From Larimichthys crocea (lineage: Eukaryota > Chordata > Actinopteri > Sciaenidae): a DNA stretch of 64,000 nt. This document shows positions 51,966 through 64,000 of this stretch, one piece after another. Each line of letters begins with the position of its first letter. Position 1 is the first letter of the stretch. The notes under the pieces were generated by a model. It was not told where the DNA came from. It was given only the letters and a program-made list of their open reading frames with translations, and ran no database searches. Location: contig NC_040016.1 in the NCBI RefSeq assembly GCF_000972845.2, positions 25,601,036 to 25,665,035 of the forward strand. Direction: 5' to 3'. Made by a program: the position numbers and the translations under genes.

Positions 51966-53069
51966 CACACACACACAGATCAGGCAGGGAGACGGAGACA
52001 CACACAAGACAGGACAGGACCGGAGCCAGCAGCAAGCAGAGACAGTGCACTACTATACTGTTACTAACACTTACTGACCTTTCATCATTCTCCCATTAAA
52101 GTTTGTGGTTACTAACATCTGGGTCTGTCGTGAATCACTTACTCACGATTCGACATTCATGTGGCCCAGCACCTGGCCCTCCCACAGGCTCTGATTGGTG
52201 AATCTGTTTTTGGAATATACATGTTTCTCGAGGACAGCACTTTAGACCATCCAGCCTGGACCAGTTCATCTGAGACAGACAGACAGACAGGTGAGAGACA
52301 GACAGGTCAGAGAGAGAGACCAGCACTTAGACCATCCAGCCTGGACCAGTTCATCTGAGACAGACAGACAGACAGAACAGGTGAGAGACAGACAGGTCAG
52401 AGAGAGAGACCAGCACTTAGACCATCCAGCCTGGACCAGTTCATCTGCAGAAGACGACAGAGGTGAGAGACCGACACAGAGAGAGAGGAAGGAGAGCCAG
52501 CACTTAGGCCATCCGCCTGGACCAGTTCATCTGAGACAGACAGACAGACAGGTGAGAGACAGACAGGTCAGAGAGAGAGACCAGCACTTAGACCATCCAG
52601 CCTGGACAGTTCATCTGAGACGACAGACAGGTGTAGACGACAGACCAGGTCAGAGAGGAGGACCCGCATTAGACCATCCAGCCTGGACCAGTTCATCTGA
52701 GACAGACAGACAGACAGGTGAGAGACAGACAGGTCAGAGAGAGGAGGACCCGCACTTAGGACCATCCAGCCTGGACCAGTTCATCTGAGACAGACCAGAC
52801 AGGTGAGAGACAGACAGGTCAGAGAGAGAGACCAGCATTTAGACCATCCAGCCTGGACCAGTTCATCTGAGACAGACAGACAGACAGACAGACAGGTGTA
52901 CCTGGGAGTTCTGACAGACAGGTGAGAGACAGACAGGTGTACCTGGGAGTTCAGGTGGTTTGGAGGTGCTGGATGGAGAAAGGGGCGGTCCCTGGGAGGA
53001 GGCGGGGACAGAAGGAGATGGCATCATGGCCGCCTCCCCCTTCACCGATCCCTGGCTGTCATTGGACAT
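45616..53069 (-). CDS. pcif1: mRNA cap-specific adenosine N6-methyltransferase PCIF1 (CAPAM)
   Basis: PCIF1 binds phosphorylated RNA polymerase II CTD through a WW domain and makes m6Am next to the mRNA cap. Exons on the minus strand: 52943-53069, 52147-52269 (WW), 51489-51614, 51275-51408, 51041-51195, 50780-50927, 50615-50698, 50426-50525, 50188-50347, 47055-47224, 46788-46874, 46517-46701, 46308-46401, 46027-46202, 45616-45948. Visible blocks are [15 protein letters not shown], the NPPF catalytic motif in [40 protein letters not shown] and [20 protein letters not shown]. The WW exon ([19 protein letters not shown]) is 123 nt but should be 2 modulo 3, and it reads into stops, so it carries a net indel, probably a sequencing fault. 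The C-tail has Asn and Ser homopolymers. Three repeat arrays include splice sites. A non-coding exon probably ends near 53889. Confidence 0.93.
46218..46288. repeat. Four copies of a 20-bp unit in a pcif1 intron
   Basis: GGCCTGCTTCTGAACACTAC is repeated four times between exons 46027-46202 and 46308-46401. Confidence 0.9.
47270..50225. repeat. Giant array of exon end plus 5' splice site in pcif1
   Basis: About 50 units of roughly 40-70 bp. On the minus strand each reads CTGAGCCTGCTGCAG, then GACCCCCCCACAG, then GTACAC and (CA)n. The copy at 50188-50215 is the genuine end of exon 50188-50347. The rest fills the following intron to within about 45 bp of the next acceptor. The clean copies are at both ends. 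Between about 47400 and 50000 many units have indels. Confidence 0.95.
51616..51970. repeat. ACACACAGACAGACAGGCAGTGAGAG minisatellite
   Basis: CA, CAGA and GGCAGTGAGAGA blocks repeated about 8 times in the pcif1 intron, running to the acceptor of exon 51489-51614. Confidence 0.9.
52248..52950. repeat. Array repeating the WW-exon start and its acceptor, plus a donor duplication
   Basis: Eight copies, spaced about 83-90 bp, of CCATCCAGCCTGGACCAGTT plus CATCTGAGACAG. On the minus strand this is the acceptor CTCAG and the first roughly 30 bases of the WW exon. The genuine copy is at 52248-52269. At 52900-52950 the end of the preceding coding exon with its donor (AACTCCCAG/GTACAC) appears twice, 41 bp apart. 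Confidence 0.9.
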
Positions 53070-55369
53070 CTCAGCTGCTCGTCAGAATGACATCGACCTG
53101 CCCAGACAGGAAGACTCACTTTACCTTTCAAAATAAAACAAAGAATCAAACATGTTATATTTTATTTTTGAATGATTCTTTAAAGTCTCAGTTAGCTTTA
53201 GCATAACCACTCGCTACAGTAGCTTAACGCTAATTAGCTGCTGCTAACTGAATCTGCCGTTAGTATGCTAACAGAACCGGGCTCAGCAGCCGGACCGGGC
53301 TGGAGCACAGATGGGTCAGTACCGAGGTGACTTTTAGACTTCATGATGGAAACATTGATCAGCAGCAGGAGAGCTAAAGCTAACACAGCTAACAGTGAGG
53401 ATCCAGTGCTAATGTAGCTAACTGCTAACATCAGCTGTTTGAGGACCAGAACCGGAACCAGAACCGGACCGTTGATGATTCGTTGAGTAATGACGTCATG
53501 TTTTCACTGACGTGTGAGAAGTTTGATCGATCATTGGCTTATTTCAAAGTAAAATATGTTTGATGTCAGTCTGTGACGTCAGCTCGGTTAATTAAGATCA
53601 AAGTGATCGATCTGAGATTGGATGTGATCATAGTGATCGATGAGCCGCAGACAGCAGCCTGTCTGTCTGTCGGTGTTTAATTAAAGATAATTTAATTAAT
53701 CTGATCTTTTCTTTCTCATACGCAGAAACAAGCGCCATGGTTACACGCATGCGCACAGCAGGCTTTCCAAACAAACACGGAGGAGGAGGAGAGGGGGGAG
53801 GAGGAGGAGAGGGGGGAGGAGGACAAAAAGCTGCGGCTGCTCCTCCGGAGCCCGGGCTGAACACACAGAGCCCGCGGTGGTCGGTACCTGTCCACAGCGG
53901 GGCCGAACCGGGTTAAAGTGCTTTAAAAACAACGGCAGGGAGCCGCTACCGCCACTAACGGTCATTAACGGTCATTAACGGCCACCAACGGCCATTTCGC
54001 GCCGCGCGCGCGCTCCCTGCTCAGAGCGACAGCTGCTGTTTGGGCGCCACTGCTCAGACAAGATGGCGGACACGCCCCTGCCACAGCGCCGAGCGTCCTG
54101 CACGTTATTTCTGCCCTTTACTCCGAACCGAGCCGCCCTGTGCGGACTCAGTCTGTTTCATCTGAAGGCGGGAACCTTCCGCCGCGTGTCGGTGCCGTCG
54201 GAGCGGCTCTGTGGGGCCGCCCGCCCTTACCTTGTTCGGTTAAGTTGCGGAGAGTCGCGGGTTTTGTCCGTTTGTTTCGGGTCCTCCGCTCCGCTCCCTC
54301 CCCGCCTGCTCAGACATCTTTACAGGGACCCGGGATCAGCCACTGCGCAGGCGCAGCAGTTTCCACGCTTCCTGTTCCAATATGTCCTAAAGCTGCCGCC
54401 ATGTTGAGCAGGTCACTCTACGGAAGCCGAGGACTGCCGCCAGCTTCGTTATTTTTATATTTAGGGTTAAATTTCCGTGTTTTCAATTCCTCTGAGCTGT
54501 TTCCACGTCCACGTTCCACTGTTATTGTGAATGATAAATAAATAATAGGTCATCAGTCATTATCTCATTATGTCCAGATAAACAAGCTCATGGAATTAAA
54601 ATTCTTTAATAATAATAAATTATTTGACACCTTGTGAATGGTCTAATTATTATTCCTGCGATGTGATGATCAAGGTTTCAGATAAAATAAACATTTATCA
54701 GTTAAGGAGCTGAGGAAGATCATGTGATCTGGTCGAAAGCTCCAATACAACTTTAAATAATTAAAAAACTAAATTAAATTTAAATATTAAATGTATTAGT
54801 TGTTTAGGTTTCTGTGAGTGCTCATAAAACATATAATGACACTTTAATCAACACAGACTTTAACCTAATAAACAAGTTGATTTTAAAGAGAATTCTTTAT
54901 TGATTTTTTTTAAGACATTTTGTTGTTTTTCTTCTTCAGCTGTTTTTGAACCTGAAGTCAAACTGATGTGACAGATTCAATAATCAGAGCACCAATGAAT
55001 ATTAATGAGACCTGACAATCATTATTATTACTTAATAAAGGGCCATAGAAGGTTCAAGAGTTAAAGACAACAAAGCTAATCTGTTAACATCAGCTGACAC
55101 ATGGAGTTATGTAAACATTGAAACGATTTCAGCAACAAATAAAAACAAACAAACTGAAATAAACGTGTTCATGATGACGCATGACGATCAGCTGTTCTGT
55201 TACCTAATTGACTTTTATTTTTAGAGATTTTCAGTTTGTCGTGGTGCGATGATGTCAGCGCTTGTTCACATTTTGGCGTGTCTGTCCATTCGTACATGTG
55301 TGTCCGTTCACGTGAAGTAGACTTTCATCCTGTCTGTGTTCTGGATCCTGTGAGTCTGGTTCTGATGGT
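53070..55369. other. pcif1 5' region, CpG-rich promoter, AT-rich spacer
   Basis: A minus-strand donor GGACAG/GTACCG at about 53888 suggests a non-coding pcif1 exon. 53770-53825 is (GGAGGA)n. 53990-54070 is very CpG-rich and contains AAGATGGCGG (YY1-type) at 54060. A mirror CCGCCATGTT lies at about 54395. Two overlapping plus-strand ORFs (54063-54407, 54140-54541) resemble no protein I know. 54540-55230 is AT-rich and empty. Confidence 0.5.
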
Positions 55370-58668
<3,299 letters not shown>

Positions 58669-58984
58669 GATGCCTGTCTGTCTGTCAGAGACCAGCTGTC
58701 TGCTGCTCCTTTATACTGACACAGCTGTGATGTCATTGGGGGAAGGAGCTGCAACATCACAGACTGTCTCTGTGTCTAAACTCCAGACTCTAAACACCGA
58801 GCCAGGGACCAGGACCAGGACCAGGACCAGGAGCAGGACCAGAAGCAGGACTGGGGCCGGGAGCAGGACCAGGACCGGGACCGGGACCGGGACCAGGACA
58901 TTGGTTGATTTTTGGTTGATGATCCTGCAATGTTTCAAACTCATCGTTTAAATAAAGTTCTTCATGTTCTTCTGTCACCACGAC

Positions 58985-59034
<50 letters not shown>

Positions 59035-59215
59035 CTCTCTCTCTGATTAAATGTGGCTGACAGTTCTCCTCACATGACATCACATGCAGCGTTCAGCCAC
59101 TAATCAGCCAATCACATGCTGCAGAATGCTGCCACCAATCAACCAATCAGCTGCCAGATTGAAACCACATGAGACACAGAGAAGAGGACAGAGACAGACA
59201 GACAGACAGACAGAC
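58669..59215. other. hdhd5 upstream region
   Basis: It contains a (CAGGAC/CGGGAC)n-type array at 58805-58900 and a (CA)n run at 58985-59031, followed by a short spacer with repeated CCAATCA phrases (59095-59150) that could act as CCAAT boxes. No gene is seen. Confidence 0.4.
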
Positions 59216-59219
59216 AGAT

Positions 59220-59700
59220 CATTTAATGTTTTCATTTGCTCTGTTGATATATTTTGTTTTTAAAATTCTTCTCCTTACTTACAAAGCTCTTCATGGTCAG
59301 GCACCATCATATCTAAAAGAGCTCGTAGTACCTTACTACCCCTCTAGAACACTGCGCTCTCAGGACGCTGGGTTCCTTGTGGTTCCTTGTGGTTCCTATA
59401 GTCTCCAAAAGTAGATTGGGAGCCAGAGCTTTCAGCTATCAGGCCCCTCTACTGTGGAACAAACTACCTTTCTGGGTTCAGGAGGCAGACACGGTCAACA
59501 CCTTTAAGAGTAGACTGAAGACTTTCCTCTTTGATAGAGCTTATAGTTAGTGCTGGCTCAGGTCATCCCTTAGTTATGCTGCCATAGGATTAGACTTCTT
59601 ATGATGCACTGGGCTCATGTTACTAACTCATCAGCTTCTCATGGATCAAGGCTGCTGCTGTGGCCCTGATGATGTCCACTACATATATTATTATTATTAT
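59220..59700 (+). mobile_element. L2-type LINE, RT C-terminal end and start of 3' UTR
   Basis: It encodes LLTYKALHGQAPSYLKELV and YYPSRTLRSQDAG. After frameshifts, KLPFWVQEADTVNTFKSRLK and TFLFDRAYS follow, the usual end of the L2 RT protein. The order is inverted relative to the RT core at 60153, so these are separate insertions or a rearrangement. Confidence 0.8.
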
Positions 59701-59759
59701 TTTTATTGATATCATCATCATCATTTCTGCTGCCATATCTCCATTACAGTTTATAGTTA

Positions 59760-60120
59760 TTTAATGATTTTCTGCTGCTGTGTCTCTCTGCCATCATTCA
59801 GTCTGTTCTCTGTTCTTCCATCACTGTTTGGTTTGGATCCACCAAACAGGACAAGAACAGACTGAAACAGACAATAAGGTCTGCAGAGAAAATGATCAGT
59901 GTCAGCCTGCCCTCTATCCAGAACCTGTACCTGTAACATCTCTGCAGACCCATCACACCCCGGACACAAACTGTTTAAACTTCTCCCCTTGAGGAGCAGC
60001 TAACACTAGACACAAAATGTCAGTCACATCACCTGTATAATATCTGTAAATTATAAATCATGTAAATATCATCACTACACTCATACTGTACAGTCTATAT
60101 TTATTACTTTACATTTACAA
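59760..60120 (+). mobile_element. Fragment of another non-LTR element (RT end)
   Basis: Reads SSITVWFGSTKQDKNRLKQ and TIRSAEKMISVSLPSIQNL, matching the post-RT region of Rex1/L1-like fish elements, then decays into an AT-rich tail. Confidence 0.6.
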
Positions 60121-60124
60121 TTAT

Positions 60125-61290
60125 AACTATTAGAGACAAAATCCATCACCTCTTGCCCTCAACAGGCATTGATCTGCATTCTGATACAGCAAGTTTGGAA
60201 ACAGCTGTAAAACCTGATATGTATTTAGACTGTTTTTCTCCCATCGACCTTCATCAAATAACTTTAATCATTTCTGCAGCTAAGCCGTCAACCTGTCTCT
60301 TAGACTCCATCCCAACCAGGCTGCTCAAGGATGTTTTACCTGTAGTTAGTCATTCTTTATTGGATATGATTAATCTGTCTTTATTATCAGGATATGTACC
60401 ACAGTCCTTTAAGGTAGCTGTAATTAAACCTCTTCTTAAAAAGCCCACTCTAGACCCAGAGGTCTTAGCCAACTACAGACCGATATCAAACCTTCCCTTT
60501 CTGTCTAAGATACTTGAGAAAGCTGTAGCTAATCAGCTGTGTGACTTTCTCCATAACAATAGTCTATTTGAGGATTTTCAGTCAGGATTTAGAGTGCATC
60601 ATAGCACAGAGACCGCATTAGTCAAAGTTACAAATGACCTCCTAATGGCATCAGACAAAGGACTCATCTCTGTACTTGTCCTGTTAGATCTTAGTGCTGC
60701 ATTTGACACCATTGACCATCAAATTCTTTTACAGAGACTGGAACATCAAATTGGCATCAAAGGAACCGCCCTAAGCTGGTTTAAATCGTATTTTTTAGAT
60801 CGATCTCAGTTTGTTCACGTCAATGATGAATCCTCCATGCAGACCAAAGTTTGTCATGGAGTCCCACAAGGTTCTGTACTTGGACCACTTCTATTCAGTT
60901 TATATATGCTTCCTTTAGGGAACATTATTAGGAATCACTCTATCAACTTTCATTGTTATGCTGACGACACCCAATTATATTTATCGATCAAGCCTGATGC
61001 AACCAATCAGTTAACTAAACTCCAAGCATGCCTTAAGGATATAAAAAGTTGGATGACCTACAATTTTTTGATGTTAAATTCAGACAAAACTGAAGTTCTT
61101 GTAATTGGACCCAAACACCTCAGAAACTCTCTTTCTAGAGACTTAGTTACTTTAGATGGGATCACCCTGGCCTCCAGCTCCACTGTAAAGAATCTTGGAG
61201 TTGTTTTTGATCAGGATTTGTCCTTTAACGTCACATAAAACAAATTTCGAGGACTGCATTCTTCCACTTACGTAACATCGCCAAAATCAG
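60125..61290 (+). mobile_element. L2-type reverse-transcriptase domain (361-codon open frame)
   Basis: The best-kept LINE piece here. It has [71 protein letters not shown] and the catalytic [10 protein letters not shown] box. It ends by a frameshift at about 61236, after which [20 protein letters not shown] can be followed in another frame to 61290. It lacks the endonuclease and C-terminus, so it is dead on its own. Confidence 0.9.
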
Positions 61291-61850
61291 AGCAATTGAG
61301 ACAGCAATCTCTCTCTAAACATGGAGAAGACAAAGAAGATTGTCCACCCAGCACTCTCCACTGACCATCAACGGTGCTCCTGTGGAGAGAGTGAGCAGCA
61401 CCAGCCTCTGGGCGAGAACCAGCAGACTGAGAGACAGCTTCATCCACCAGGCCATCAGGATGCTGAACTCCCTCCCAGCCACTTTTACAGTCTAAAAAAC
61501 ACTTGCAAACCAAATTGCACTGTGTACAGTCAACTGCTGTACACCAACTGTTTACACTGTATACATGTTTTATTTTTGATAGCCCTTACTGTTTATACTG
61601 TAAATTGTCTATAGTGCCATATTTATATTTATACTGATAATTCTGTTTATACTGTGCCATATTGCCACACTGATACTGTTGTTGATGACTGTTGTTTCTG
61701 TTTATACTGTTCATTCCACCATATTTATATTATTTATATCTTTCAGATTTGCCACTGTCTTTTCTTGGATATCTTTGAGCTTGTATATATGTCCTGTATG
61801 GCAGCATTGATAATAAAGTTGACTTAAACTTGAATACACACACACACACA
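61290..61850 (+). mobile_element. LINE 3' fragment with AATAAA tail and CA run
   Basis: It contains degenerate RT C-terminal coding (SFIHQAIRMLNSLPATFTV in frame), then an AT-rich UTR ending GATAATAAAGTTGACTTAAA and a (CA)n run at 61835-61861. Confidence 0.6.
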
Positions 61851-62016
61851 CACACACACACGTGTCTGTGTGTATGGGTTTGGTGAATAAAAACTGGAGA
61901 AAGAATGAGCTGAAGAAAGTTTAAATACCAAACAGTTTGAGTATAAAAAGTAGTCCATATTTATTTACATCAACAAGAGATAGGTATCAGACAGACAGGT
62001 GTGTCAGACAGACAGG

Positions 62017-63894
62017 TTAGAGTCCCAGCAGAGTTCTGGCTGTCTGACTCTGAGCCTGAAGAGTCTCGCTGGCATAACGCTGCAACAACTCCATCTTCTT
62101 CCTCCTCACCAGAGCCTCCTCCACCTAAGAGACAGACAGGTCAGACAGACAGATCAGAGATAGAGACAGGTCGGACAGTCAGGTCAAAGAAAGAGAGAGA
62201 CAGGTCAGAAAGACAGGTCAAAGAAACAGAGAGAGAAAAGTCAGAGAGACAGGTCAGAGAGACAGGTGTTGAGTCTCACCTCTTTCTGTGAGGGTACAGG
62301 TACGTGTGCCATGAAGGAGACTCCGCCCTCCTCTGTCTCTGGCTCCTCCCGGTTCTCGTCTTCATCGTCAGGCTGCAAGCACACACAAAATAAACATACC
62401 TAGTTGACAAGAAGTTACACAGACAGCTCCGCCCACCAACACGCAGGCCGCCAGCTGTCAATCAAATATCTATTTTTTAACCTCAACTAAAACTAAGCTT
62501 GAGTTCTATAGAGCCCTGGAAAACCCTGGAAAATCCTTGAGAAGCCTTAGAAAGTGAAGGAAGAGTTCACCACCTCGTTGTGGACAGCGTAGATGCTCTC
62601 CTCCTCCTCCTCCTCCTCCTTTTCTCCGGACAGACGAGACTCTCTCTCTGTTCTCCACCTCTGCACCGCCTCCAACACAGCTGTACAGAACACACAGAGA
62701 ACACACTATTAGTGAACTGACTCGTGCTGCACAGTGTGTCAATCAGATTTATGAAAATGTAATAATCTGTTGGATTATGAAACATTATAAATAATCTGTT
62801 GGATTATGAAACATTATAAATAATCTGTTGGATTATGAAACATTATAAATAATCTGTTGGATTATGAAACATTATAAATAATCTGTTGGATTATGAAACA
62901 TTATAAATAATCTGTTGGATTATGAAACATTATAAATAATCTGTTGGATTATGAAACATTATAAATAATCTGTTGGATTATGAAACATTATAAATAATCT
63001 GTTGGATTATGAAACATTATAAATAATCTGTTGGATTATGAAACATTATAAATAATCTGTTGGATTATGAAACATAAATAATCTGTTGGATTATGAAACA
63101 TTATAAATAATCTGTTGGATTATGAAACATTATAAATAATCTGTTGGATTATGAAACATTATAAATAATCTGTTGGATTATGAAACATTATAAATAATCT
63201 GTTGGATTATGAAACATTATAAATAATCTGTTGGATTATGAAACATTATAAATAATCTGTTGGATTATGAAACATTATAAATAATCTGTTGGATTATGAA
63301 ACATTATAAATAATCTGTTGGATTATGAAACATTATAAATAATCTGTTGGATTATGAAACATTATAAATAATCTGTTGGATTATGAAACATTATAAATAA
63401 TCTGTTGGATTATGAAACATAAATAATCTGTTGGATTATGAAACATTATAAATAATCTGTTGGATTATGAAACATAAATGTGTTGGATTATGAAACATAA
63501 ATAATCTGTTGGATTATGAAACATAAATAATCTGTTGGATTATGAAACATTATAAATAATCTACCTTGTTTCTCGTATTGTGCCTCCAGGGGAAGCAGCA
63601 CACCGTCGTCTTCGTCTCTGTATCCGTAGTACTCTGCATCCACCTCCTTCATCAGCTCCGCCCTTGTCTTCCTCAGCACAGGGGCAGCTGGGAGTCACAT
63701 GATCGGTGAGGACCAGTCAGACAATGGTACAGTGATGATGGTTTGATGTGAAAGGAAGTAAAGACTGTTTACGTACGCTCCTTCTCAAACAGCTCTCGGA
63801 CTCCGGGCAGGTCTCTGGCTGCTCCAAAGTATTTATAGCCTCGATTTCCTGGAACCTCCTTCCCCTCGTGGTCCAACATCTTCGGCCCGACACG
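62017..63894 (-). CDS. isy1: Pre-mRNA-splicing factor ISY1, C-terminal part (5' end beyond window)
   Basis: ISY1 is a Prp19/NTC-associated factor in the catalytic spliceosome. Exons on the minus strand: 63777-63894, 63565-63687, 62574-62680, 62280-62372, 62017-62124. The total is 549 nt, the last 182 residues. Blocks are [37 protein letters not shown], [34 protein letters not shown], a glutamate run (7 E), [13 protein letters not shown] and [20 protein letters not shown]. The protein ends LLGL (LLGY in human). The N-terminal exons lie past 64000. The intron after exon 63565-63687 is nearly filled by a 29-bp array. AATAAA-like signals lie near 61960. Confidence 0.96.
62760..63560. repeat. 29-bp minisatellite in isy1 intron
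   Basis: About 27 nearly identical copies of TAATCTGTTGGATTATGAAA plus CATTATAAA. A few copies have lost CATTAT near 63075, 63420 and 63475-63535. On the minus strand the array begins at intron position +3. Confidence 0.95.
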
Positions 63895-63969
63895 CTGCAA
63901 CACAGGCACGCTGATAACTGACTGATCATCTTACACAATACAAAAACATTAGAGGCTGAGGTGTCATTT

Positions 63970-64000
63970 TGCTCAGTTGGTACAGCATCCCCCGATGTTC
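63970..64000 (+). mobile_element. Possible tRNA-derived SINE head, cut by the window edge
   Basis: GCTCAGTTGGTACAGCATC resembles a tRNA A-box region as found at the start of fish tRNA-SINEs. No B-box is visible before the sequence ends. Confidence 0.25.

Noticed and set aside
62760..63560. CRISPR-like array at 29-bp spacing
   Set aside because: Units are contiguous and identical with no spacers, and the array is intronic.

Overview
This is a gene-dense stretch of vertebrate nuclear DNA, almost certainly from a ray-finned (teleost) fish. The genes are split into short exons with GT/AG borders. The proteins are clearly vertebrate. The repeats are typical of fish: L2/Rex-type LINE fragments, fold-back and TIR elements, and many minisatellites. 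Several genes (ctsa, ube2c, dnttip1, pcif1) have human counterparts clustered on 20q13.12, which suggests conserved local synteny. There is no bacterial or phage content.

Layout, left to right. Minus strand: the 5' end of ralgapb (1-525), complete ctsa (cathepsin A, 1469-4273, with a non-coding exon and promoter near 5364-5660), and a damaged partial copy of snrpb (6940-8130). Next comes an unidentified segment (about 8666-11490) ending at a 10-N gap, then a second, intact snrpb (12880-15989). A repeat-rich stretch follows (16240-23040). Plus strand: an RNF182-like membrane RING ligase (24057-27331), an RGS9BP-like R7-RGS anchor (29548-30972), ube2c (35092-36503) and polr2j (36987-38928). Minus strand: dnttip1 (39307-43396), pcif1 (45616-53069), hdhd5 (55370-58668), a LINE graveyard (59220-61840), and the 3' half of isy1 (62017-63894), which runs off the right edge.

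The genes are mostly unrelated housekeeping functions: lysosome, splicing, RNA polymerase II, cap methylation, ubiquitination, histone deacetylation. Their proximity does not define a pathway.

The most unusual theme is that minisatellites sit on splice junctions. In polr2j, pcif1 and hdhd5 the repeat unit contains the last bases of an exon plus its 5' splice site, giving about 15, about 50 and 4 tandem donor-like sites. In pcif1 a 3' splice site and exon start are also repeated 8 times, and another donor is duplicated. Other arrays begin within a few bases of a donor (polr2j intron 1, isy1, dnttip1). Further points are a 16-bp-period array of TFE/MITF-type boxes at the ctsa promoter, the snrpb duplication around an assembly gap, and a roughly 1.2-kb palindromic element in snrpb intron 1. 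Several repeat zones look indel-rich, as in uncorrected long-read sequence, and damage the WW-domain exon of pcif1 and snrpb copy 1.
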